Source: Cryptomeria japonica (lineage: Eukaryota; Streptophyta; Pinopsida; Cupressales; Cupressaceae). From it: a stretch of 64,000 bases of DNA. Positions 1 to 11,379 of this stretch are shown here, piece after piece. Where the stretch lies: the NCBI RefSeq assembly GCF_030272615.1, contig NC_081406.1, forward strand, positions 109,567,283 to 109,631,282, written 5' to 3'. The position numbers and the translations under genes were made by a program. Positions within the stretch are counted from its first letter, which is position 1. The number at the start of each line of letters is the position of its first letter. The notes under the pieces were generated by a model that saw nothing but the letters and a program-made list of their open reading frames with translations, did not search any database and had not been told where the DNA came from.

Positions 1-2012
1 AGAGACATGCAAATGGTCATTATAGCATGGAAATCATATCTTCCTTTTTGCAACTATTAAAATTTGAATATAATGGAGTTATATTTTAGATGCGACCCTT
101 GCACAAAATATTTCAAGTGTTTTCAATCCTTTCTTACATCCATCCTTGATGATAGAATGAAGTCTAAACACTTGAAAGCTGAATTGAGGAGTTAAAACCT
201 TTCAAATTGCACATTTTTTCCAATATGTATGAAATTATTTTTTGATGACTTTTAGTAGTCATTAAATTGTTAGGAGGTTACATAATTTCTAGGGCAATTG
301 TATAATCACCCACACAATTACAAAACTATCTTTTATACGAAACTAATGATTTTGTCACCATTTAATTTTTGCATAAGTTCAACATTTGATCTTTATTTTT
401 TTTCTCCTACTCATCTTTTAATCATCCCAAGGCTACCTCTAACCTGAAAATAAACTCGATAACTTCAAAACCATAAGCATAATCCTAAGATACCTTCTCA
501 ACAAGAAGTAACATCAACTATTTGGATGGTTGTACAACTTGGATCCATTTTTTAGATCAATTAGGTGTAAGACAATTCCAAAAAATATGTTTAGCATGTT
601 CAAGCCCAAAACACATTAATGGTACTAGGGAGACTAAAGTTAAAGAAAACAATTCTATCACTAATCAAAAGATTTACATGTACAAGTTTCCAAACAAAAA
701 TTTGAGCATTAACATCAATTTTAGAGCACTAGAGGTAAGTGCTAAGTTTAGCTCATACATTTTTTTCATTTGATAAAAAAGCTGAAAGGAAAAATATAGA
801 GTATCTAAGTCAATTTAGAAAACTGGTTGTAACATATAACATAGTTTTAGTAGAAACAAGAGCAACTACAAATCATTTTTGTGGTAATTTAGCATTCATA
901 TTCTTCATAGATTGGAGTGGTTATACCTATGCTCATTTAATCAACAATCTAATTTCCAATGTGATAATATTCTACATGTGTCAAAATTTAACTCAATTTA
1001 TTGACTTTTTTTTGTGCAAAGGGAACCAATAGGAGACATATTATTCAACTAGGAAGAGATTTTCTCCATCTTCTAGAAAAGATCCTCCTGGGCTTTTTTC
1101 AAAGGTAACAAACTACTGTAAGATATGTTTTCTCAAATCTATATTGACACATAAGATTTTTGTAAAACACATGAAAGATTCACTATCTAAAATATTTTCA
1201 TTTAAATTTATGTCATTATGTATAATCTTTTCCTACACATAAGAATATAGAATTTCAAACATTTTTCTAATATTTATTATCTTTACAAAAAATTAATATA
1301 TATTAATATTTGTTTATCTTACCTTAACACTTCTATTCTTAAAAAAAATTCATATCTTATTTTCTTAATTATAACTTCAATATTATTCAATTAAAATAGC
1401 ATACCTATCTTTAGAGTAATATAATCAAAGTATGCCGAAAGATATCATATTATCATATTATTATATTATTATTATAATATTATATTGAAATAATTATGAA
1501 GTTAATTAATTGCATGATAGATATAGACATAATTGAAAGAGTGGTAGTTGAGAATAAAAATAAATATTTTATTTTTCATATATTTAAATGTCACGTCAAA
1601 TTAAATGCTTTTAATTTTTATAAAAAAAACTTTTTACGAACACTCTTTAAACCTAATTGAACTTATTCAATTAAAAAAAACTCATCCATTAATGGAGAAC
1701 AAATATGCTCCTTGTATTTATACTGTGGCGTTAAAAGGCTTAGTAGCATTTATATGTTCCCATTACCTAATCATTTGAGTATTGTGGCGCGTGGAACGGC
1801 ATAATTAGAGGGCGATTTTATGGCAGTATGAAATCATTACCCATGTGCTTTGATTCTTAACGATTTTATGATAATACGTGCCAAACGTGTAAGGAGCCCT
1901 AATGATAACAAAACTGTTCACTAAAGTTGCTCAAATTTCCAAACGTACAATGTACTCATGATTAGGAGAGCATCTTAAATAAATAAAATAAAATATTCTA
2001 TAATTAAAGGCT
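1..2012. other. AT-rich unannotated DNA
   Basis: About 2 kb of AT-rich sequence with many homopolymer runs. Two short plus-strand open frames (522-773 and 739-1032) show no recognisable domain and no codon structure, so I treat them as chance. A slightly less AT-rich patch around 1720-1920 precedes the TATA-like site at 2013. I see no retroelement terminus here. Confidence 0.6.
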
Positions 2013-2019
2013 TATAAAT
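2013..2019 (+). promoter_or_regulatory. TATA-box-like site upstream of foldback
   Basis: The sequence TATAAAT lies about 125 bp upstream of the foldback at 2142-2270, and a pyrimidine-rich stretch follows it. The spacing would suit a Pol II promoter driving a primary microRNA transcript. In AT-rich DNA such a match is common by chance, so support is weak without expression data. Confidence 0.25.
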
Positions 2020-2141
2020 GCATCAATATACCTACACCTTTTTGTTTCATATTTCTTAGTACTTGAGTACACACTTGGAGACATAATTTGTGCTCTAAGT
2101 AAATGAGAGTTTTGAGTTGGTAGGTAGGTATATTTTGAGGA

Positions 2142-2270
2142 GGATGCATCTATTCTGGCTTCAAAACGACATTTTATACTGTCGATTTTGTAATAAACGG
2201 CTGCGATTGACTAACATGTCGCTATCATGCTGTATGAAAGGTCTGTTTTGGAACCAGAATAGCTGCGACC
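2142..2270 (+). ncRNA. Candidate microRNA-like foldback
   Basis: The arms 2142-2182 and 2229-2270 are nearly complementary. By eye 32 positions form Watson-Crick pairs, 4 are G:U wobbles on the plus strand, 5 are isolated mismatches, and there is one single-base bulge. The loop is 46 nt. The stem ends abruptly at both outer sides. Stem length, scattered mismatches and loop size fit a plant MIRNA precursor. A small MITE-like inverted repeat or a young inverted duplication would look the same. Pairing and wobble favour the plus strand, as does the TATA-like site upstream. The overlapping open frame at 2117-2374 is probably spurious. I do not recognise a known mature microRNA in either arm. Confidence 0.35.
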
Positions 2271-2374
2271 TTTTGAGAAAGACATTTTGGAATATGAATA
2301 TTATTTTATTTAGTGTTTTAGTATATAGGATAATAGTTAAATATATATATTTAATTTGTATGTGTTTTGGATAA

Positions 2375-3099
2375 AAGATAATAAATTCATAAAGTTTTTT
2401 ATGTTAAAGTATTTTTTAACATAAAAAATTAGAAGAGGTTAAATTCAAAGTCACTTCTCAATTTAGTAGTGATAATCAGTTATAGTGGTCCACAATAAAC
2501 ATAAATCAACAAACAAAGATAGTGTATGCCAGTTCCATAAATTTCATAACTAATGTTATACAAGAGAAAATGCTTTTCCAACTACCAATTTTGATCTTTC
2601 AAAGCATTTCTTAAGACCCTTATAGAAGACAATTTGCCTTACATGATGATAAAACAAAACAAAACCTCTCACAAGTTTTAAGATTAACATCCAAGTATAT
2701 GAAAACAATTTTGTAACTTTTTAAGTACAAGCAAAAATGAACCATACATTTTTATACATTTTCTTAAGTCCATCTACACAAACAAATATACAATGTGTTA
2801 TTGTTTTTGATTGAGTAAGCAGGGAGAGGGCCTTGATCCCTTATAGTAGCAGAACAAAAACCAAAAGAGGGACAACAAACAACAAACTACACAATAACAA
2901 TGATTCCCTACAACATACCCAATCAAAACTTATCTATAATCCACATAATAAAAAACATAGAACTATCCAAGCAACAAGAGCAATTGATCAAATTAACATA
3001 ATATAAGCCATGAAGGCCATCAACCTTATAGAGAATAACAACTAAATCTAAATAAACTATAAGATTAAACATTAAAAGAAACAACATTAATCATTCTTT
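2375..3099. other. AT-rich stretch with no recognisable feature
   Basis: No domain-bearing frame, LTR end or structured repeat was found. The sequence is A-rich on the plus strand, with no sign of coding. Confidence 0.5.
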
Positions 3100-5080
3100 C
3101 CTGAGATCTTGTCCTAGGCGTCAATCAACTTCTGTAAGTTAGCTTTCCAATTGTTCTCCTGCAGGACGTAGTCTTATTTGTTCCTGTTGTCTTTTTTCTT
3201 CTTTTTCTTGAGCATCTTCGACAACTTGGATTTACCTGAGACCACTCCCATAAACAAATTCTATATTATACCATTAGTTATGTGAATAAGGGAATTAATG
3301 GTATTCACAATTTAATTGTAGCCTTCTTTAGATTTCTCTTCTCAAGCCTCCAAATCCATAATGTGACATTGCATTTCTCTAATTTAATTCTCCACGTTGT
3401 TGTCTCTTTCCTCATTTCTAGTATCCAGTTCCAGATTGTACCCCACCTCAACATTATCCTCATTCCCAATGCTATTTTATTGGTCTTTTTGGTAATCTTC
3501 TTCTCCCATATCTTCATCTGCCATTACATTTTCTCCACCTTTCGCTTCGTCACTAGTTTCTGTTTCCCCTTCAACATCTTCCTCCATTTTTTCAGAGTCC
3601 TCTTCCTCATCTAGAACCTGTATTCCTCATCCAATTCCAACTTAGTTGTGTTGTGATGGCATTATGAGTTCACAATAATGGTTCCCACTTTCACTCATGA
3701 AGGAAAAACGTGATGGTGGGAATTTTTTTTTTAAGGGTGTTCGTTCCAATTGGGGATGTTTGAACAAACTACCCTTTGGACTTTGCTCGACACCCCCCCC
3801 CCCTTTCAAGTGACCCCCCTTTAACCATTTCTTTTAATCGATTTTTAGTTTCTGCATAAAAATAAATCTTTTTGTTTCACCCTTTCTGACCTCCTCTCAC
3901 TTGTCATGTTTTGATCAAGGTCTTGATCTATTTCTTCAATAACAATGACCCCATTGTTAGGCTTAGGGTTTTGGGATTTTGCTTTCCTTTTCTTTGGATT
4001 GTCGATTTTGGCTTCTGAAAAATGTTCACTTTTTAGTGGGTAAGCTTCATCAATTCAACATCCTCATCAGGGAGGTTGGGGGTGGGGGGATCCATGCCCG
4101 ATGTTGTCACCGAGGAGCTACCAAGCGAGTCATCCTTATCTTCTAGATGTAGGCAAGCATTTTTGGATTGCATTTTAATCTTTTTGGAGCTTGAGGATTT
4201 CTCTAGGGTGTGGGATCTACTCTCAATCAATTCAATTTTTACCTGACTAGCAGCATTGCTGGCATACAGAGAAAGCAAGTGGTTGCCATGGGAGCTCTTC
4301 TTGAGATTGTGGATGTAAAGGGTGTACATCAACCCTTGATGAAGGGTAGGAGAGGCTCCATTATTGATGTTATTGCTCATTGAGATGAAAAGAAAGTAGG
4401 GCACATTCATAAATTCTTTACGGTGAATATGGTTTAGGACCTGAAATGGTATCCATGCACAATCATATAATGACCCTCTAAGGTGAAATACTTCACCATA
4501 TATAGACTAAGAAGGGCATACAGAGTGGGGAGGTCTATTGATGTTATTTCTCATTGAGGTGAAAATAAAGTAGGGCACATTCATAAATTCTTTATGGAAA
4601 ATATGGTTTAGGAGTTGAAATGGTATCCATGCACAATCGGATAATGACCCTCTAAGGTGAAATACTTCATTGTATATAGACTAAGTAGGACATACATAGT
4701 GGGGAGGTCTTCTCTTTCATTGAACCACCTTAAGTTTCTTTCCTTTCGCTAAAGACTTATTAATAAAGGCTTTATAATCGCCCCACTGTAACTAAGGCCA
4801 GTGGCTTCCGCTATTAACTATGGAAAATAGTGAAGCTAAAACTACCAACTTTAACCATTCCTTTTGACAACGAATTACAAAAAATAACAGACAAGGTTTT
4901 GTTATGATCTTTCATGGAGAGGATATAAGGAACTAACCTGACTTTGTCTAGCAGGTCCTAGAGTTGTTCATTCTCTTGCAGTGACACACAATCCCTTGAC
5001 TTAGTCCTCTTCATGGCTCCCCCCATTTCAACAACATTCAAGCTCTGCTCCTCTGAATTCTCCTTTTTTCTTTTCTCTTT
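3100..5080 (-). pseudogene. Decayed ORF of unknown (probably transposon) origin
   Basis: Read on the minus strand, this stretch gives long conserved-looking peptide segments interrupted by stops. The best open piece is 4410-4033. Before it comes a stretch rich in Trp, Phe and His, present twice because of the 174-bp duplication at 4363-4710. After it comes a Ser/Lys-rich and then strongly acidic segment with many Glu and Asp (about 3610-3480). I do not recognise the family. It lies downstream of the LINE RNase H frame on the same strand, but a LINE would not normally carry another ORF there. It may be a separate element or a captured gene fragment. Gag-like and host-gene origins are both open. 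Confidence 0.35.
4363..4710 (-). repeat. Tandem duplication, 2 x 174 bp
   Basis: Units 4363-4536 and 4537-4710 have the same length and differ by roughly one base in ten, by eye. The unit length of 58 codons keeps the surrounding minus-strand frame, so the duplication could have been tolerated while the ORF was still coding. Confidence 0.85.
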
Positions 5081-5438
5081 GATTAATTTGCAGCCTGGTT
5101 GGACAATACTAAAGCTTTCACCAAATTTCTTATTAGAAGTTTCTTGAATTTTTCCCTACCTCTCCATAATACAAGTGTCCTTCCATGCTTGCATAATACA
5201 ACTATTTCAATAAAAATCATTATTGCCTATCCTTTGCATGGTTTTAAAATTTAAATTGAGCCATTGCGCCATATGAGGTTTCCAATATCCATATCTCTCC
5301 CTCATGCGGAGGTGACGAGAAATGCATAAATTTAAGCAATTAAGAGGGATAACCATAATCATTACAAATCATGTTTCTAAAAAGCCCACCTTTTTACTCT
5401 TCTTTAAACACGACTTCCTCTATATTTTTAGGACAATC

Positions 5439-5894
5439 TCAAAACTTTGAAGTTTCCCAATCTTTGTAGTTTAAGACAATATTAGCCATTAAGTCTGTGG
5501 TTGTATTACTCTCTCTATAGACATAAACCACTTTGAAATAAAGGAAACCCCTTACAATTTGTTTGCAATCCTCCATCAATTCTCTAATTTCCCATGGGCT
5601 TGTACTTTGATCATTTATGATTGAGATAATTAATTTAGAATCTCCCTCCAAAATAATTATTTCCAAGTTCATATCTTTAAGTCTTTTAAGTCCTTTCCAA
5701 GTTTCATATGCTTCTTCTTTGTTATTAGAAGAGATTCCTAAATTACATCCACAGGCATCTATCACGTTTCCTTTATGATCTAATGACTTCTCTTGCCGCA
5801 GAGATCCCTGGATTCCCTTTTGAGCAACCATCAAAGTTGCACTTGATCCATGCTTCATCAAGGGCTTCCCATTTTCTATTCTTTCTTGTCTCAA
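5439..5894 (-). pseudogene. LINE ORF2 C-terminal RNase H domain (fragment)
   Basis: The 151-residue minus-strand frame ends with a plant RNase H-like domain of the RVT_3 type. It starts with the usual glycine-containing strand followed by a conserved Glu in the segment KEEAYETWKGL. It then has the second-strand motif LEGDSKLII with its Asp, and ends with a conserved Asn/Asp turn (RESNTTTDLMANI). In plant L1-type LINEs this domain sits at the C terminus of ORF2, after the RT and zf-RVT domains, and that is what the DNA to the right encodes. The annotated start is not a true start; the frame continues into 5895-7240 with stops. No clear poly(A) tail was found below 5439. Confidence 0.8.
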
Positions 5895-7240
5895 TCTTTT
5901 TCCAATTGATTATTTTGGAGATCTTGATTTATTCCCCATAGCTGTTTAATCCTCAACTCTATGTAATTTGGCTTAGATTTTGAAAACCCATAGGAAACAC
6001 CATTATTTTTTTCTTTAATTTGCTATTATTTGACTTGGGTTAGGACACTAGCATCTCTTTTCTAATCTTTGAATATCCTATTCTTTCTTTCTTTCCAAAA
6101 TTCCCACACCACAAAGGAGTGAACATGTCTCCATAAGTCCTTAATGATAGAATGTGAAAATGAAGTTGAGGCCTAAGCCAAGATAAGATGTCCAATGCAG
6201 CTAGGCATCACCCACTCTACATCCATACCTCTGAGGCATATATTTCCAAACCTCAGAATGAGTTGAGAGAGGATAGAGTTCCAAACATCTGAGGCATATA
6301 AACAACAGAGAAGTAAATGCTGAACATCCATAGCGTCATTATAGTAAATGGAGCATCTATTAAATAATTAGATACCTCTTTTGATGAGATTATCAATAGC
6401 TAATATTTTTTTGTGGGCCACCAACCACCAACCACCAGAAATAGTTAATTTTAGGAATTAAATTAGGGATCCAAACCCGTCTCCAGTCCATTAACATATC
6501 ATAGTGGTTCTCCATCAATGAGTAGGCAGACTTAACTGAGAATTTCCCAGATGAAGACAACTTCCAAATCCATTCATCTTCAAAATTTCTATCAAGAAAA
6601 TAACTCCCTTCTAGCTACTCCATTAGGAAAGTAATGTCATGTTCCCATCTATTCGGGTTCCTATTTCTCTGAGTGTCATCATTCACCATCTTTTTTTTTA
6701 TATTCCTCCATCTAGGCTTATCTCCCTGCCACTCAACATAGTTATTCAAAAATCTACAATTTTTATTGATGAGGTTATTTTTAATAGATATTAAGCAAGG
6801 TATGTAAGATAAGAAGCCATCTTTGACCTAAGAATCATCCTTGAATAAGGTGTTCTTACCATTTCCCACTACTTTTCTCCCCCCTTTCTTGAGAATCGAT
6901 ATGATATTTAGCAGATTGTTCCATACCATTGATCCTTGGGGAAGATTTGATTCCCACAAGAACTAATTTGTGGATTCATTGTGAAGTTATTTTTCTTTCA
7001 TATACCAATCCTTAGAGTCTTGAATGATTTTCCACCCGATCTTAGCTAAAAGAGATTTGTTAAATAACTTTAACTTCCTTATCCCAAGACTACCCTATCT
7101 TGTAGGAGTGCAAAATCATTCCCCTCCTACAAGAGCTCTCCTTGATTTTTCTTCCACTCTAGTCCAAAGGAACTTTCTCTGAATTTGCTGAATTTTATTA
7201 GCTAATAATTCTGGGGTTCTAAAAAGAGAAAGGTAATTGT
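5895..7240 (-). pseudogene. LINE ORF2 fragment: RT C-terminus and zf-RVT
   Basis: Minus-strand translation from about 7240 downward gives the C-terminal flank of a non-LTR reverse transcriptase. A typical GxLGIRxLxLFNxxLLAKIGWxI block lies near 7090-7030 and a VGNGxNTLFxxD block near 6870-6840. The zinc-binding zf-RVT region follows near 6560-6300, with the SSGKFSVKSAYSLM segment and a Cys/His-containing part. Several stops and small indels break the frame. The catalytic RT palm with its Y/F-x-D-D motif is absent, so the copy is 5'-truncated at about 7240. It is contiguous with the RNase H fragment at 5439-5894. 5' truncation is normal for LINE insertions. Confidence 0.75.
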
Positions 7241-7472
7241 GATGGTGCAAAATTAGGGTTAGGGCATAATTAAGATAATAAAACCACTAAATGACCTAAT
7301 TAACCATTACATTTAGGAGGAGTAGAATCTAATAGATATAGTCTTAATAGATCTAGATTTTGATTAGATTCCAGGCCTCTTTGATGGGGATATATCCTCC
7401 TTTAATTCAATTGAATTGAATTGTTGAAGATTAGGGCAAGCTAATGAATTATTCAAGCAATCTAAAATAAAT
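7241..7472. other. Short spacer between LINE fragment and copia LTR
   Basis: About 230 bp without a recognisable feature. The five bases before the LTR (TAAAT, 7468-7472) have no matching partner at the far end of the A1/A2 pair (AACCC, 23921-23925), so no target duplication can be assigned. Confidence 0.5.
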
Positions 7473-8710
7473 TGTTGGCTATTTGGTGGAATTGATTATG
7501 TGTTGCATTGATGCTTTGTCATTATGGAAACACTAGCTGTTTGGATGCTTTACCAACACCCTTCTGGTCCCGATAGGTTGAGTGGTTTCTAGTTAATCTG
7601 GATCCGACATGATCCGGTAGGCTCTGGTATGATTTGGTGATGGAATTGGCTTGTTCTTGATAATCATGTTCATATTTGGTAGTTGGTTTTGGTCTAATGA
7701 TAGGATGTTATCCTGTTTTCTTAGAAGCTTAGTTTTTGGTTCCGGCGAGGGTTTCATCGACAGAGCTTTTGATGAAGATCTTTGATGAATTGCATAAGTG
7801 GTGTTGGTGCAGCTTTTGGTGGAGTTTTAGGATGTTGTTGGTGATCATGTTTGAGACTTGGCAGATGGAGATTATTGTTGTAGCGTGTGGACCTATACTG
7901 GGTCCCGCTTGATCTAGGTTATGGACCAAATTTAATGTAACGTGTGGATTGGACCTCTTGATACATTTTTGGGATGTCTTATGTGTTAGATACCATTTGT
8001 TTGGTCTTAGACAGACATGGTTTGTAATTATGTAATTGGTTTATTATCTGGTGGCCGACACAATTGTTTATGGTCGAGGGTTTGTATATATAGATGTAAG
8101 ATCTCATTGTAGATCATCGAGGCTATGGTTAGAGGTCATGGTCAAGGCATGTAATATGTGAATATTGTAATATCATTCAGGTAGAGGATTTGGTCGATCA
8201 TTGGAGATCAAATTGGGTTTATGTAAGAGGATTTAGTCCTCTGGTATTGAGCTTAATCAAAACTGTACTCAGGCATAGGAGATGCTATCTTTGCAGTTCA
8301 ACACTTCTCCGGATTGTAGTTTGGATTTTTATGGTCAATGAGGCTTCTTTTGTGATGAGAAGTGTTCTCTAGGTTGTTGGCCTTCCTGCAAGTGCATGCC
8401 CCTCAATTGTAATTCGCATACTTACTGCAGAAGTATTATTTGATTGTGGTTAGGCTTCCCACCATAGTTTTTCCATTCACCAAGTTTTTCACATATAAAT
8501 CTTAGTGTCATGTGGATGGATTTTATTCTATAATTATTGTTTATGCTTAATTGGTTTAACTGCTATTCTGGTATTTGGTTTTAGCATTCTAGTATTAATA
8601 TTTTGGGTTCTGGTATTAAAGTTTTAATTGCTAATAGTTCTAGTAATCTGAGACAACTGATTCACACCCCCCCCTCTCAGTTGTCTTCCAGTTATTTGAA
8701 CTGTCTAACA
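7473..8710 (+). repeat. 5' LTR of copy A1
   Basis: The LTR begins TGTTGG and ends TCTAACA, directly before the primer site. It aligns along its whole length with the LTR of A2 (22699-23920, inverted) and with the solo LTR at 55809-56985, which fixes both termini. Length is 1238 bp. The short overlapping open frames (7729-7929, 8190-8372) are noncoding. Confidence 0.9.
8652..8685 (+). promoter_or_regulatory. U5 stem-loop with C-rich loop (A1)
   Basis: The perfect 9-bp arms GACAACTGA (8652-8660) and TCAGTTGTC (8677-8685) enclose a loop with TTCAC and a run of C. It lies 25 bp from the LTR end, just upstream of the primer site. The same structure with other stem bases recurs in the other LTRs of the window. 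Confidence 0.65.
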
Positions 8711-8712
8711 AT

Positions 8713-8724
8713 TGGTATCAGATC
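8713..8724 (+). other. Primer-binding site (tRNA-iMet type), A1
   Basis: TGGTATCAGATC begins 2 bp after the LTR end. It matches the TGGTATCAGAGC-like primer site used by most plant copia elements (3' end of initiator Met tRNA), with one apparent mismatch near its end. Confidence 0.85.
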
Positions 8725-8768
8725 TTTGGTCCTCTTTGAAGAAAGCTAAACCGCTTGAGGAATATCCT

Positions 8769-9674
8769 ATGTTATTTAATAGTTCAAGTTCATCCAATTC
8801 TTCTGGAGCTATCTTTCAAAGGGATATTCTAAGGCTTGATGGAACAAATTACACAGTATGGAAGATTCAGATGGAGACTCATCTGAGATGTCTTGGCAAG
8901 GAGATTTGGGAGATCACATAGAATGGTGTCACACCCTATAATCCGGGATCTGACAATCCTCCTCCGACAAACCTAGACAAGGAGCTTGAGATTGATTGTA
9001 GAGAAAGAGAGTACCTCTTGTGTGCACTTTCTGATCAAAAAATAATGGGATTAACTGACAAATCATCTGGAAAGGCTATATGGGATAAGTTGAAGAATCT
9101 TAATGAAGGTGACCCTACAATGAAGATTGCTAAACTTGATGGTTATCGGGTGAGATATGAAAACCTAAAGATGGAAGAAGACGAAAGGATTATTGCATTC
9201 ATGGAAAGGGTAAATGAGATTGTTATGGGAATTCAATGTTGTGGTGGAACTCTGAGCAAAGATGAAATTGTTTCTAAAGTCCTGAGAGCCCTACCACCAG
9301 CTTACAAAATGAAGGCTACTGCTATTAATGAGTTGAGAACAATGACTTATAGGAAATAATCTTCTTTTGAGCTTAAATAATTTGGACCTTCTGGAGCTGT
9401 GAAGTCTAAACTTGCTTTTCATGCATCTACATTTACAATCAGTAAACAAGATTAGAAAGCTTTATATGCAAAGGAATTAGAAGATATGAAGAGCAAAGAT
9501 GATGAGTTTGAGAAACTTGAAGCACTATTTTCTAGAAGAGTACCTAAAGGATCGATAGGAAGTAAGTATGAAGGAAAAACACATTTTAAATGTTTTGCAT
9601 GTAATAAGATTGGTCATTTTGCATCTAGATGTCTAGAAAGGAATTCAAGATTTGAAGAAAGAGTTAGAGGATAA
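8769..9674 (+). pseudogene. Copia gag (A1), with stop codons
   Basis: The frame probably starts at 8769, because the homologous start in A2 is also an ATG at this point. It opens with a Ser-rich leader, then the gag N-terminal block FQRDILRLDGTNYTVWKIQM (UBN2-like copia gag). The alpha-helical gag core follows at 9018-9359, and a CCHC zinc knuckle CFACNKIGHFASRC lies at about 9592-9633. Gag forms the virus-like particle and packages the RNA. Stops interrupt the frame at 8919, 9357, 9378, 9453 and 9672, without any frameshift. The product could not be made intact. Confidence 0.85.
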
Positions 9675-9743
9675 TTTAAACCTAACCTTGGATATCAGAA
9701 CAAGTATAACTTCAATAAAAACATAGATAAATCATGCTACATA

Positions 9744-11096
9744 GTGGATGAGGAAGGCATTACTGATTCTAATGATGAATCGACAAAAGACTGTGCTTGT
9801 GGTTCTGACAGTGGGAAGGAATGGGTGTTCATGGCTGTCAAGGAAGATGATCAGGCACTAGAACAAAAGGTACTTGCTACTAAAATTGAAGACAAGGATA
9901 AATGGGTAATTGACAGCGGTTGTTCACATCATATGACTGGAGATAAAGGGAAGTTTCTATCTTTGCAAAAAATTGATGGCGGTCTAGTTAGATTTGGAGA
10001 TGAAAAAGCATGTATGATCAAAGGAAAAGAAACTATATCATTGGATGGTAAGAACAATACTGAAAATGTTTATTATGTTGAAGGTTTAAGGCATAATCTT
10101 TTGAGTGTAGGACAATTGGTAGATAAGGGATTTCAATTACAATCTAAGGTTGGAAAATGCAAAATCATTAATAGATCTAGCTTGGAGATTGCAACCAGTA
10201 CAAAGACAAAATGCAATATATTTCATTTGAACTCTGGTGAGAAGACATGTTTGATTACACAAATTGATGAGAGTTGGCTATGGCATAAAAGGCTGTATCA
10301 TGTGAACCTTGATTGCATTGTGAAGATCAGTTCAATTAAGGCAATTAGGGATATACCCGAGATTATGAAGCCCTATAATCCGCTATGTAAAGAATGTCAA
10401 ATGGGTAAACATGTCAAAATCTCTTTTAGGAGTATACAAGATAAATCAAATAATGTTCTTGATCTTATTCATACTGATTTGTGTGACCCTTATAGAGTTA
10501 AAAGTTTTCAAGGTGATAGATATTTCATCCTAATCATTGATGATTATTCTAGAATGATGTGGGTTACTTTTCTAAAAGAAAAATTTGAACCATTTGAAAA
10601 GTTTAAAATCTTTAAGGCTAAAGTGGAAACTGAGGTAGGATTGAAGATTAAATGTTTGAGATCAATTCATGGTGGAGAATTCACATCCGGTGAGTTTAAT
10701 AACTTTTGTGAGAAGCATGGTATAAGAAGACAATTTTTTGCTCCCCAGACACCTCAACAGAATGGTGTTGTGGAAAGGAAGAACCGAACTATCTTGGATG
10801 CTACTAGAACAATGATGATGGAAGCTAGTCTACCTCATATCTACTAGAGAGAAGCAGTGAGCACAACGGTTTATACATTCAACATAATACATATCAAAGG
10901 AGAAACCGGTAAGACACCTTATGAATTATGGTTTGGCAATACACCTACAGTTAAGTATTTCAGAATTTTTGGTAGTAAATGTTATATCAGGAGAGATGAT
11001 ATCATTGTGAAATTTGATCCTAGATGTGATGAAGGCACATTTATTGGTTATTATAATGAAAGCAAAGCATATATATGTTATAACAAGAGATTTTAG
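9744..11096 (+). pseudogene. Copia protease and integrase (A1)
   Basis: This continues the gag frame. The aspartic protease active site WVIDSGCSHHM lies near 9904-9936. The integrase zinc-binding region follows (LWHKRLYHVN and CKECQMGK near 10280-10410), then the catalytic core with HTDLCDP and the PQQNGVVERKN block. The second catalytic Asp is lost: the LRSIHGGEF segment has Ile where the family and copy A2 have Asp. A stop at 10845 splits the core from the C-terminal part (10857-11096, GKTPYELWFG block). These enzymes cleave Gag-Pol and insert the cDNA; this copy cannot encode a working integrase. Confidence 0.9.
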
Positions 11097-11379
11097 AGAA
11101 TTGTGGAGAGTGCTAATGTCAAAGTAGATGAGCTCAAAAGAACTCAAATCAGAGTTTATGAGAAGGAATCGACAGTCGAAATGATTATATCTGAACCGGT
11201 AGCACCTTTACTAGAATAGACTATTGAACCAGTTACTCCGGTAGTATCAGATAATTCTAGAGTAACTGAAGAACAATGAAGAGGAACATAAAGTTAGAAG
11301 ACTCCTAGGTATGTGAGATTTGAATCATTTAGAAGATCAAATCATTGGGGATAAGAGCAATGGAGTGATGACAAGAAGA

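Noticed and set aside
522-1032. Two overlapping small ORFs
   Set aside because: AT-rich, no domain and no homologous reading elsewhere in the window; expected by chance.
8713-8724. Initiator-Met tRNA gene fragments at the TGGTATCAGA words
   Set aside because: They are 12-13-nt primer-binding sites next to LTR ends, with no tRNA body.
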